Shown here piece after piece: positions 47,411 through 55,891 of a DNA stretch of 64,000 bases. The position numbers and the translations under genes were made by a program. The notes beneath the pieces are model-generated. The model did not search any database. It worked only from the letters and a program-made list of their open reading frames with translations, and was not told the origin of the DNA. Source of the DNA: Actinokineospora auranticolor (GTDB taxonomy: Bacteria; Actinomycetota; Actinomycetes; Mycobacteriales; Pseudonocardiaceae); the NCBI RefSeq assembly GCF_002934265.1, contig NZ_PTIX01000017.1:1-64000 (forward strand), read 5' to 3'. The first letter of the stretch is position 1. Each line of letters starts with the position of its first letter.

Positions 47411-48168
47411 GCACGGCGTTGGTCACCGGCGCGACCTCGGGGATCGGGCTGGAGTTCGCCCGCCTGCTCGGCGCGCGCGGCCACGACCTCGTGCTCGTCT
47501 CGAACGAGGCCGACCGGCTCGACGAGGTCCGCGCTGAGTTGGCCGAGCGGTACGGCGTCGGGACCGAGGCCCTGCACGCCGACCTGTCCGCGCGCGCCGA
47601 TGTCGAGCGGGTCGCCGAGCGGGCGCGCGCCGTCGACGTCTTGGTCAACAACGCCGGGTTCGGGTTGCGGAAGTGGTTCCTCGACAACGAGCGCGCCGAC
47701 GAGGAGCGGCTGCTCGACGTGCTGTGCCGCGCGGTGCTGGTGGTCAGCCACGCCGCCGGGCGCGGCATGCGCGCGCGGGGCCGCGGCTCGATCATCACCG
47801 TGGCCAGCATCGCGGGCTGGGTGGCGGGCGGCACGTACTCGGCGGCCAAGTCGTGGAGCATCGCGTTCAGCGAGGGCCTGGCGGGCGAGTTGGCGGGCAC
47901 CGGTGTCACCGTGACGGTGCTGTGCCCCGGGTTCGTCCGCACGCAGTTCCACCGGCGCTCCGGGATCAGCGTCGACAAGCTGCCGGACGCCCTGTGGCTC
48001 GACCCGCGGCGGGTCGTCCGCGACTGCCTCGCCGACGTCGACCGGGGCAAGGTCGTCTCCGTGCCCAGTCGGGTCTACAAAGGACTTTCCTGGCTCGCCC
48101 GGATCGCGCCGCGGCGGTTCGTCCGCAGCGGCGGGAAGATCACCGACCACCGCCCACCCCTGCGGTGA
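47407..48168 (+). CDS. Short-chain dehydrogenase/reductase B
   Basis: About 253 aa from ATG 47407, overlapping the stop of SDR A. TGATSGIGLEFARLLG, NNAGFGLRKWFLDNE, ASIAGW and YSAAK are intact. Highly similar to SDR A throughout (shared FGLR..FLDN, CPGFVRTQFH/CPGFIRTEFH), so the pair arose by tandem duplication. It lies 16 bp before the MMPL gene and is probably in the same transcript. Confidence 0.92.
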   Translation: MSTALVTGATSGIGLEFARLLGARGHDLVLVSNEADRLDEVRAELAERYGVGTEALHADLSARADVERVAERARAVDVLVNNAGFGLRKWFLDNERADEERLLDVLCRAVLVVSHAAGRGMRARGRGSIITVASIAGWVAGGTYSAAKSWSIAFSEGLAGELAGTGVTVTVLCPGFVRTQFHRRSGISVDKLPDALWLDPRRVVRDCLADVDRGKVVSVPSRVYKGLSWLARIAPRRFVRSGGKITDHRPPLR

Positions 48169-48184
48169 GGCCTGGAGGACCCCT

Positions 48185-50308
48185 GTGAGTGCTGCGGTAC
48201 ACGACGGCCGGTTCGCCCGGGCTGTCGCGGCGGTCGGTCGGGCGAGCGCCCGGCACCGGTTCGTCGTGATCGGCGCGTGGGTGCTGCTGGTGGCGGCGCT
48301 GCTGACGAGCGCGCGGCTGATCGGCACGCCGACGGACAACGACGTGAGCCTGCCGGGCACCGACGCCCAGCTCGTCCGCGACCTGACCACGTCGGCGTCC
48401 GCTCCCCTCACCTCCGGGACCGTCATCCTGGTCACCGAGCAAGGACGGCTGGACGACGAGGCCCGCTCCGGCGTGGTCGCGGCGACCGCGGCCGCTCTGC
48501 GCGGGACCGAGCACGTAACCACGGTGAAACCACCCTCCACGCGGGACGGTTCACTGTCCGCGGACGGGCGCACCGGCTGGTTCACGGTGGGCATGGACGT
48601 GCGCCGGGCGGAACTCACCAAACCCGTGGCGCGCACCGTCACCGACGCCGCGCGGCCCGCCGCCGACGCCGGTCTGCGCGTGCTCCCCGGCGGCGCCTTC
48701 GCCCAGGTCGTCGACGGTTCGGGCAGCACGGGCAACGAGTACTTCGGGCTGATCCTGGCCGCCCTGGTGCTGTTCCTCGCGCTCGGCGGGATCGTCGGCG
48801 CGCTGCTGCCGCTGCTGGCCTCGGGTCTGTCGGTGCTCGCGACGCTGGAAACCGTCGGCCTCGCCGGGAACCTGACCTCGATGCCCGCCGTGGCGTCGAC
48901 CCTGGCCCTGATGGTCGGCCTCGGCGTCGGCATCGACTACTCGTTGTTCCTGCTCAGCCGGTTCCGCACGCTGACGCGGTCCGGGCTGTCGGTGCCGGAC
49001 GCGATCGAGCGCTCGGTCGCCGACTCCGGCACGGCGGTGGCCGTCGCGGGGGTGACGGTGGCGGTCGCGCTCGCGGGGCTGGGCCTGACCGAGGTGCCGC
49101 TGCTGCGGACGCTGGCCTGGACGTGCGGGATCGCGGTCACGTTCGCCGTGCTCGCCGCGCTCACCCTGCTCCCCGCGCTGACCTCGCTCGCGGGCACCCG
49201 GCTCGCGCGCGGCGGGCGGCTGCACCGGCGGCTGACCAGCCGCGCGGGTTCCGGTTTCTGGGCGCGGCAGGCGGATCGGGTGACGCGCAGGCCGTGGCTG
49301 GCGGGCGGGCTCGCGCTCGTGCTGCTGGCGCTGCTCGCCGCGCCCGCGACCGACCTGCGCCTCGGTCAACTCGACGCGGGGTCGTCGCCGGAGGTCACGG
49401 CGGTCCGGCAGGCCAACGACGCGATCTCGGCGGCGTTCGGGCCGGGGACGGGGACGCCGCTCACCGTGCTCGGTCAGGTGTCGACGCCGGTCACCGATGC
49501 CAAGGACCCGCGCGTGGGCCGGTTCGTGGCGATGGTGCGTGACCAGCCGGAGGTCGCGGCGGTCGGACCCGTGACGCCGACGGCGGACGGGCTGGCCTTC
49601 GCGGTTCAGGTCGTTCCCTCGACCGCGGGCGGGGATCCCGCGACGGCGGACCTCGTGCACCGGTTGCGTGAGCGGTCCGTGCCGGAGGTGACCGTGCACG
49701 TCGGTGGGACCACGGCGGCCCGGGTGGACCTCGCCGACCGGGTGAGCGACAAGTTGCCGCTGGTCATCGCGGTGGTGCTGCTGCTGTCGGTCGCGGTGCT
49801 GCTGCTGACTTTCCGGGCGCCGCTGCTCGCGCTGAAGGCGGCGGTGATGGACTTCATCTCGATCGGCGCGGCCTACGGTGTGCTGACTGCGGTGTTCACC
49901 TGGGGTTGGGGGGTGACGTGGATCGGGCTCTCCGGTCCGGTGCCGGTGCCGAGCTTCGTGCCGCTGATGCTCTTCGCACTGCTGTTCGGGCTGTCGATGG
50001 ACTACGAGGTGTTCCTGCTCAGCGATGTGCGGCGGCGTTGGACGCAGACCCGCGACAACCTGCGGTCGGTGCGCGAGGGGCTGCTCGGCACGGGTGGGGT
50101 GATCACCGCGGCGGCCACGATCATGGTCGGCGTGTTCCTCGCGTTCGTGCCGAACAACGACCCGACGATCAAGATGTTCGGGGTGGGGATGGCGGTCGCG
50201 ATCGCCGTCGACGCGACCGTCGTCCGGTGCCTGCTCGTGCCCGCCACCATGGCGATGCTCGGCGACCGCAACTGGTGGACACCGGGCCGCAAGCGCTTGC
50301 CCGCCTGA
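48185..50308 (+). CDS. MMPL-family RND transporter
   Basis: A 707-aa protein with about 11-12 membrane helices and two MMPL halves. Characteristic motifs are GLGVGIDYSLFLLSRFRT in the first half and FGLSMDYEVFLLSDVRRRW in the second, each with the Asp/Tyr pair used in proton relay. GTG start. Exports lipids or hydrophobic metabolites in actinobacteria. With the SDR pair it may form a lipid modification/export unit. It converges on the seven-gene lipid operon, whose last gene ends 27 bp away. Confidence 0.94.
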   Translation: MSAAVHDGRFARAVAAVGRASARHRFVVIGAWVLLVAALLTSARLIGTPTDNDVSLPGTDAQLVRDLTTSASAPLTSGTVILVTEQGRLDDEARSGVVAATAAALRGTEHVTTVKPPSTRDGSLSADGRTGWFTVGMDVRRAELTKPVARTVTDAARPAADAGLRVLPGGAFAQVVDGSGSTGNEYFGLILAALVLFLALGGIVGALLPLLASGLSVLATLETVGLAGNLTSMPAVASTLALMVGLGVGIDYSLFLLSRFRTLTRSGLSVPDAIERSVADSGTAVAVAGVTVAVALAGLGLTEVPLLRTLAWTCGIAVTFAVLAALTLLPALTSLAGTRLARGGRLHRRLTSRAGSGFWARQADRVTRRPWLAGGLALVLLALLAAPATDLRLGQLDAGSSPEVTAVRQANDAISAAFGPGTGTPLTVLGQVSTPVTDAKDPRVGRFVAMVRDQPEVAAVGPVTPTADGLAFAVQVVPSTAGGDPATADLVHRLRERSVPEVTVHVGGTTAARVDLADRVSDKLPLVIAVVLLLSVAVLLLTFRAPLLALKAAVMDFISIGAAYGVLTAVFTWGWGVTWIGLSGPVPVPSFVPLMLFALLFGLSMDYEVFLLSDVRRRWTQTRDNLRSVREGLLGTGGVITAAATIMVGVFLAFVPNNDPTIKMFGVGMAVAIAVDATVVRCLLVPATMAMLGDRNWWTPGRKRLPA

Positions 50309-50335
50309 GCCGCGTCGTCGAACTCCAGGGGTCGG

Positions 50336-51259
50336 CTACCCCACGGACGCCCCGCCTGGGCTGTCTTGCCGTTTCGCGCGCCAGGGCAGGCGGGGACGCC
50401 AACCGGTGAAAGCCATGGTGGCGGTGAAGATGACGGCCGCGATGGCCATGCCCGCCAAGCCGTCGACCAGGTAGTGGTGGTTGAGGTAGACCGAGGCCAG
50501 TAGGACCAAGGCGAAGAAGGCCCAGGCCACGGTGCGCAGGGAGCGGTAGTGGGTGGCGAAGAGGGCGGCGAGGAAGGTCTGTCCCACGTGGAGGGATGGG
50601 AGCGCGCCGAAGACGCTTGAGCTGGCCTTGTATTGGCCGGAGAACCAGGATACTCCGAGGAGTTGGTCGAAGCGTGTGCCGCCGGCGGGTTCGGGTGGGG
50701 CGGTGACGACCGCGGGGCCCGTGCCGTATTCCGTGACGTACCAGGGTGGGGCCGTCGGGTGCAGTTGGTGGATGGTGTACCCGATGACATGTAGGGCGAG
50801 CAGGGCCCACATGATGACCCACGCGTCCGTGCGGCGTTCCTTGAAGCGCCACCAGGCGGCCAGGAGGACGAAGCCGGGCATGAATCCCAAGTAGACGATG
50901 CCGCAGAGGAAGTCGAGGATCGGGGTGGTGTGGGTCTGGAACCACTCCGCCACGGTGATCGGGCCGTTGGCGGTGCGCACGCTGAACCAGGCCAGTTCCC
51001 AGTCCCGGGGGCCCGTGACGTCGATGGCCCGCCGGGTGACGGCCGGGGACAGGACGCGTTGGCGGTCGTAGATGAGGAGTTGGATCAGGAATGGCGAGGC
51101 GAACAGGGCGAAGGCCCGCCAGCGGTGGCAGGTGAGGACGATGGTGGCCGCTGTGGCCGCCAGGACCAGCCGGAACAGGAGGGGGGCGCCGGAGAGCAGC
51201 AGGAAGCCGATGTAGGCCACGCCCGCGATGCGGACGGCGGGAACCAGCCAGCGGTTCAC
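50336..51259 (-). CDS. PAP2-superfamily membrane protein, IPC-synthase-like
   Basis: About 307 aa from GTG 51259, overlapping the preceding stop (GTGA). Six membrane helices with PAP2_3-type motifs: YTIHQLHPTAPPWYV, FGALPSLHVGQTFLAALF with the catalytic His, and YLNHHYLVDGLAGMAIA. Related enzymes are inositol-phosphoceramide synthases and lipid phosphatases, so this protein may dephosphorylate a phospholipid or transfer a phospho-headgroup. Last gene of the seven-gene operon. Confidence 0.88.
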   Translation of the reverse strand: MNRWLVPAVRIAGVAYIGFLLLSGAPLLFRLVLAATAATIVLTCHRWRAFALFASPFLIQLLIYDRQRVLSPAVTRRAIDVTGPRDWELAWFSVRTANGPITVAEWFQTHTTPILDFLCGIVYLGFMPGFVLLAAWWRFKERRTDAWVIMWALLALHVIGYTIHQLHPTAPPWYVTEYGTGPAVVTAPPEPAGGTRFDQLLGVSWFSGQYKASSSVFGALPSLHVGQTFLAALFATHYRSLRTVAWAFFALVLLASVYLNHHYLVDGLAGMAIAAVIFTATMAFTGWRPRLPWRAKRQDSPGGASVG

Positions 51260-51846
51260 TGCGCGGAGGCCGCCGTCGTCGAGTCGGGGAGGTCGCGGAC
51301 GCGGCGCACGAGGACGTAGTCCTGGGTGTAGGCGTCGGCGAGTCCGCCGCTCTGGGGGTCGAGCAGCCAGGGCATGGCGAGGCGCTCGGGGACGGCGAGG
51401 GGCTTGGTGAAGGGGACGTGGGTGCGGAAGACGTGGTCCCACACCGCCGACGTGACGCCGAAGTTGCGCTTCGGGGTGTGGAAGTGGTGCTGGACGTGCT
51501 GCAACCGCAGCCACCGACCGTAGGACGTGCGCGGGGCCCTGGTGTGGATGACGCGGTGGACGGACTCGTAGACGAGGTACATGAACCCGAGCCCGCACGG
51601 GAAAGCCGCCGCCTCGAAGTCCCCAAGGGACAGTCGCAGGATCGCGACGAGCACACCGACCACGAAGACGACCCCGATGAGCTTCCGGGGCCAGCCGACC
51701 ATGTGCAGCGGGTCCGCGTGGTGCAGCGCGTGCTCCTTCGCGAACGGGTTGCGGAGCCCGCGGGAGTGGAAGAGCCGCCCGTGCAGCAACCACTCCAGGA
51801 AGGTCCACGTGAGGACCCCCGCGGCGAAGTACCCGAGCAGAGCCAT
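51256..51846 (-). CDS. Fatty-acid/sterol hydroxylase-superfamily membrane protein
   Basis: A 196-aa protein. Histidine clusters of membrane di-iron hydroxylases: EHALHHAD, HRVIHT, LQHVQHHFHT and WDHVFRTH. Hydrophobic helices flank them (LLGYFAAGVLTWTFLEWLL, LIGVVFVVGVLVAIL). It would hydroxylate or desaturate an acyl or terpenoid chain at the membrane. Fifth step enzyme type in the operon; 21 bp after the KAS gene. Confidence 0.88.
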   Translation of the reverse strand: MALLGYFAAGVLTWTFLEWLLHGRLFHSRGLRNPFAKEHALHHADPLHMVGWPRKLIGVVFVVGVLVAILRLSLGDFEAAAFPCGLGFMYLVYESVHRVIHTRAPRTSYGRWLRLQHVQHHFHTPKRNFGVTSAVWDHVFRTHVPFTKPLAVPERLAMPWLLDPQSGGLADAYTQDYVLVRRVRDLPDSTTAASAQ

Positions 51847-51867
51847 GGTGCGTTCCCCCTGTCTTCG

Positions 51868-53073
51868 TCAAGCCGCCTGCGGGCGGCCGAACACGATCGA
51901 CGCGTTGAGTCCGCCGAACGCGAACGAGTTCGACATCACCAGGCGGGTCCGGTGCTCCCGCGCGGTGTTCGGCACGCAGTCGAGGTCGCAGTCCGGGTCC
52001 GGGCCGTCGAAGTTGGCCGTCGGCGGCACCACGCCGTGCTCGATGGCCAGCACGGCGACCACGGCCTCGATGCCGCCGGACGCGCCGAGCGCGTGGCCGG
52101 TGGTGCCCTTCGTCGAGGACATCACGGGAACCGAGTCCGCGCCGAAAACGGTTTTGAGCGCGGTGGTCTCGGCCGGGTCGTTGGTCGGTGTGCCCGTGCC
52201 GTGGGCGTTGACGTAGTCGATCTCGTCGGGCGCGACCGCGGCCGAACGCAGCGCGCCCGTCATGGCCGCCGCCATCCCGCTCGCGGAGGGCCGGGTGAGG
52301 TGCCCGGCGTCCGCGCTCGCGCCGAAACCCGCCACTTGCGCTCGAGGTGTGAATCCCCGCGCCCGCGCGTGCGCGGCCGATTCGAGCACGAGCATGCCCG
52401 CGCCCTCGGCGAGCACGAGCCCGGTGCGGCCCGCCGCGAACGGGCGGCAGGTGTCTTTCGCCAGCACGCCAAGGGATTCCCAGGCCCGCAGGGATCCCTC
52501 GACGAGGCACGCCTCAGAACCACCGCACACGGCGACGTCGACGGCACCCGACTCCACGAGCTGCGCGGCCACCCCGATCGCGTGCGTGGCCGCGGCACAG
52601 GCACTGGCCACGACGAAGGCGGGGCCGCGGAAGCCGAACGTCATGCTGATCCAGCTCGCCGCCGAGCTGCCCATGCTCTTCGGCACGGTCAGCGGGCTCA
52701 ACCGGTTGGCGCGCTGCCGGTACAGCCGCTCGTACTGCTCGTCCAAGGTCGCGATGCCCGGCGCGCCACTGCCGACGACCACCGCGACCCGGTCGGGGTC
52801 GGGGAGATCCGCGTCCAGAGCGGCGTCGGCCAGCGCGGCGCGCGCGGCGGCCACGGCCAGCAACGCCGACCGGTCGCACAGCGCGGGCCGCGCGACCCCG
52901 GCTCCGGCGATCCACTCCGTGCCGCGGATCTCCGCCACCGGCACGTCCACCCCTGGGCAGCCCGATGGCGGCGCGAACACCGGGGACGGGTCGACGAGCC
53001 CGTCCCAGAACCGCTTCAGGCTCGACCCCGACTGGGTCAGCACCCCGAGCCCGCTGACGTGCACGCCCCGCAT
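51868..53073 (-). CDS. Beta-ketoacyl synthase (FabF/KAS II-like)
   Basis: About 401 aa from ATG 53073 (MRGVHVSGLGVLTQSG). Complete Cys-His-His triad: Cys159 in VASACAAATHAIG, His in VNAHGTGTPTNDPAE and His in KGTTGHALGASG; C-terminal NSFAFGGLNASIVFG. No chain-length-factor substitution, so it is a catalytic condensing enzyme. It overlaps the KR-ACP stop by ATGA, so the ACP of that protein is the likely carrier. Confidence 0.94.
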   Translation of the reverse strand: MRGVHVSGLGVLTQSGSSLKRFWDGLVDPSPVFAPPSGCPGVDVPVAEIRGTEWIAGAGVARPALCDRSALLAVAAARAALADAALDADLPDPDRVAVVVGSGAPGIATLDEQYERLYRQRANRLSPLTVPKSMGSSAASWISMTFGFRGPAFVVASACAAATHAIGVAAQLVESGAVDVAVCGGSEACLVEGSLRAWESLGVLAKDTCRPFAAGRTGLVLAEGAGMLVLESAAHARARGFTPRAQVAGFGASADAGHLTRPSASGMAAAMTGALRSAAVAPDEIDYVNAHGTGTPTNDPAETTALKTVFGADSVPVMSSTKGTTGHALGASGGIEAVVAVLAIEHGVVPPTANFDGPDPDCDLDCVPNTAREHRTRLVMSNSFAFGGLNASIVFGRPQAA

Positions 53074-54824
53074 CAGGCGGTCCCGGACACCGCGAGCGCG
53101 TCGTCGCGGACGCGTCGGTCGAGGAGTTCGGCCATGGCCACCAGGGTGTTGTTCATGCCCAGCAGCAACTCGTCGAGGCCGAGCCGGACGGCGAACTCGC
53201 GCTCGATGACGAAGAGCATCTCCAGGGCGATGAGCGAGTCGATGTCCATCGACGCCAGCGGCAGCGCGGGGTCGAGGTCGCTCGGCGCGCACGAGAGCAT
53301 CTGCCCGAGCTGCTCGCGGATCACCTCGACGATGTACCCGACGCGCTCCGCGTCCGGCAGCTCCGCCAACCGCTCCAGCGAGAGCCCGACCGGCTGGGTG
53401 GCGGCGAGCGGCTCCAGCACGGGCCGCGAACCGGCCCAGGTCAACAACTCCGCGGCCGAGTCGTCCCACGAGGCCACGGCGAGGTTCGGCTCGTCCCGCG
53501 CCAGCGCCATGTCGACGGTCGAGAGCACCTGGTCGACGGTCAGTCGCCGCAGGCCGAGCCGCTCCCAGACCTCGTGCAGTTGCGCGCCGTCCGGTGTGGC
53601 GCCGAACCCCACCTCGCCGATGGGCCCCCACGCGATGCTGACGGCGCGGACCCGTCCACGGTTCAGGCGGCGCGCCACGCCGTCGAGGACCGCGTTCGCC
53701 GCCGCGTAGCCCGCCTGCCCCGGTGAGCCGAAGGTGGCGGCGGCAGAGGAGAACAGCACCATCGCTTCCGCGCCGAGTTCTTCGGCGAGTTCGCCGAGCA
53801 GCAGCGCGCCACTTGCTTTAGCCGACAACAATACCCTGGTCTGTTCCTCGGTGGAGTTCATCAGTGAAGACACACAGGACAGCCCGTCGATCCGCCAGTT
53901 CGAGGCGAGGTGGAACACGCCGCCGATGGCGTCACCTCGGGCGCGCAAGCGGTTGGTGAGCGCGCGCACGGCCGCCGGGTCGCCGACGTCGAGCACCTCG
54001 TACTCCGCCGCGCAGCCCAGGTTCGCCAGCAGCCGGAGGTTGCGCTCGCGGTCGCGGTCGAGCGGACTGCGGCCGAGCACCAGCAGGCGTTCGGCGCCGC
54101 GTCGGGCCAGCCAGCGCTGGACTTCGAAGCTGAGCCCCGCCGCGCCGCCGCTGACCACGTGCAACCGTCGCGGCGAAAGGCCTTGGCCGCTGGCGACCGG
54201 GGGCAGCGCCGAGGCGCGCAACCGGGCCACGAGTGGGCCGTCGTCGCGCAGCAGGACCTCGTCCTCGGCGGAGTCGGAGAGCAGGTAGTCCGCCAGCAGC
54301 CTGCCCGCCGCGGTCGGGTCGTCGACGTCGAGGTCGACGAGTCCGCCCCAGCTCTCGGGGCGTTCGGCGGCGTGGCACCGGCCCAGCGCCCAGGCGAAGT
54401 CGTGCTCGGGCCGGACCGCCTCGCGCGCGCCCGGGCCGTGCAGGCCGGTCCGCGTGACGATCCACAGCCTCGCGCCCGCGTTGGCCACCCGCTGACACAG
54501 GCGCACGGCCGCGTGCGCCCAGGCCCAACCCTCGTCGCCGGTCAGGTCGGATCCGGTCAGTGGCGCGGTCTCGTCGAGGAAGAACACACACCGCTGACCC
54601 TGGATCTCGTCGGGCGCTGCCGCGAGATCCGCGCGGTGGACTCGGGTGCTCGGGTCCGTCGCACCGAGTGCCGCCGCGAGGGCGTCCGCGCTCCGACTCG
54701 GCCCCCACGACAGCAGAACCCACTCGGACTCGGTGGCGGCAGCAGGCCGGGGCTCGAACTCGGCGGCTTTCTCCCAGTTCAGGCCAAGGATTCGGGTCTG
54801 GTCGTCCTCGTGGACGCCGGTCAT
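53073..54824 (-). CDS. Ketoreductase-ACP fusion (PKS-like)
   Basis: A 583-aa protein. The first 220 residues resemble the structural half of a modular-PKS ketoreductase. Residues about 220-400 are the catalytic half with NADPH loop VVSGGAAGLSFE, catalytic Ser in FSSAAATFG and Tyr/Asn in GYAAAN (Tyr about 373). The usual LDD motif of B-type ketoreductases is absent. Residues about 490-570 are an acyl carrier protein with phosphopantetheine Ser530 in MDIDSLIALEM. There is no KS, AT, DH or ER domain, so condensation comes from the separate KAS genes and extender loading from elsewhere. Confidence 0.92.
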   Translation of the reverse strand: MTGVHEDDQTRILGLNWEKAAEFEPRPAAATESEWVLLSWGPSRSADALAAALGATDPSTRVHRADLAAAPDEIQGQRCVFFLDETAPLTGSDLTGDEGWAWAHAAVRLCQRVANAGARLWIVTRTGLHGPGAREAVRPEHDFAWALGRCHAAERPESWGGLVDLDVDDPTAAGRLLADYLLSDSAEDEVLLRDDGPLVARLRASALPPVASGQGLSPRRLHVVSGGAAGLSFEVQRWLARRGAERLLVLGRSPLDRDRERNLRLLANLGCAAEYEVLDVGDPAAVRALTNRLRARGDAIGGVFHLASNWRIDGLSCVSSLMNSTEEQTRVLLSAKASGALLLGELAEELGAEAMVLFSSAAATFGSPGQAGYAAANAVLDGVARRLNRGRVRAVSIAWGPIGEVGFGATPDGAQLHEVWERLGLRRLTVDQVLSTVDMALARDEPNLAVASWDDSAAELLTWAGSRPVLEPLAATQPVGLSLERLAELPDAERVGYIVEVIREQLGQMLSCAPSDLDPALPLASMDIDSLIALEMLFVIEREFAVRLGLDELLLGMNNTLVAMAELLDRRVRDDALAVSGTA

Positions 54825-55891
54825 CGCGGGCTCCTTGATGTCGGCACGTGGGCGAGGGACTCGTTCAGCTCGGCGAGCAGCGGCAGCTGCGCGCGCACCT
54901 GGGCGCCGCGCAGTCCGAAGTCCACGAGGCAGGCGACCTCGTCGACGCCGAGGTCGCGCACGGTCTTGAGGGTGCGGTGCGCGTCGTCGACGGTGCCGAT
55001 GAGGGAACGGCCGTCGATGGCGCGCTGGAAGTGCGCCTGGGCGAACTGGTCGACGTGCCGGGCGGTGAACCGGTCGAGGTCGACGCCGCGACCGCGCGCT
55101 TTCGCCAGTCCGCGCGCCAGCGGTGTGATGCTCTTGAGGTAGTCGCGGTACGGGTCGCGGACGAGGCCGACGACCTCGTCGCGGTCCGTGCCGAGGTGGG
55201 TGTGCAGCATGAGCGCGACGCGGCCGTCCGCCGGGTCGTGACCGGCGGCCGCGAACTCCTGGCGGTAGGCCGAGATGTTCTCCGCCAGCTTGTCCAGGTT
55301 GCCGTCGAGGACGTGGGTCAGCACGCCTTCACCGCGCCTGCCCGCGCCGCGGAAGGTGTCCGTGCTCTGCGACGCGGCGATCCACACCGTGAGGTCCGGC
55401 TGCACCGGGCGCGGCAGCGGGCGCACGCGGATGTCCTCGCCCGAACCGGAACGGGCCTCGTGCAGGCCGCCGCGCCACAGGGCCCGCACCTGGTCGATCA
55501 GCTCGAAGAGCACGGCGTGCCTGCGCTCGTAGCGGTCGGGGTGGAAGGCGAAGTCGGCGGGCGACCAGCCGGAGGCGAACCCGGCTTCGAGCCGCCCGCC
55601 GCTGAGGTTGTCCAGAATGGACAGGTCTTCGGCCACCCGCAGCGGGTCGTGCAGGGCGACGACCAGGCTGCCGGTGCGCAGCGTCAGCCGCTCGGTGCGC
55701 GCGGCGACGGCGGCCAGCAGCGGTACCGGGTTCGGGAACGGGGCGCCGAAGCTGGAGAAGTGCCGTTCCGGCAGCCACACGCCCGCGAACCCGCTGCGGT
55801 CGGCGAACGCGGCCAGGTCCAGGACGGTCCGGTACTGGTCGGCGGCGTTGGACTCCAACGCGCCCGCGAAGAACATCAGGCTCAGTCGCAT
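54821..55891 (-). CDS. Luciferase-like monooxygenase, MupA/Atu3640 type
   Basis: A 356-aa flavin-dependent LLM protein. Diagnostic blocks are GVWLPERHFSSFGAPFPNPVPLLAAVA, LRTGSLVVALHDPLRVAEDLSILDNLSGGR and ASGWSPADFAFHPDRYERRHAV, as in the family found within or beside PKS/NRPS lines, where it acts on carrier-bound acyl chains. Here it stands alone but overlaps the KR-ACP gene by 4 bp, so the ACP-bound chain is the likely substrate. Confidence 0.92.
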   Translation of the reverse strand: MRLSLMFFAGALESNAADQYRTVLDLAAFADRSGFAGVWLPERHFSSFGAPFPNPVPLLAAVAARTERLTLRTGSLVVALHDPLRVAEDLSILDNLSGGRLEAGFASGWSPADFAFHPDRYERRHAVLFELIDQVRALWRGGLHEARSGSGEDIRVRPLPRPVQPDLTVWIAASQSTDTFRGAGRRGEGVLTHVLDGNLDKLAENISAYRQEFAAAGHDPADGRVALMLHTHLGTDRDEVVGLVRDPYRDYLKSITPLARGLAKARGRGVDLDRFTARHVDQFAQAHFQRAIDGRSLIGTVDDAHRTLKTVRDLGVDEVACLVDFGLRGAQVRAQLPLLAELNESLAHVPTSRSPR

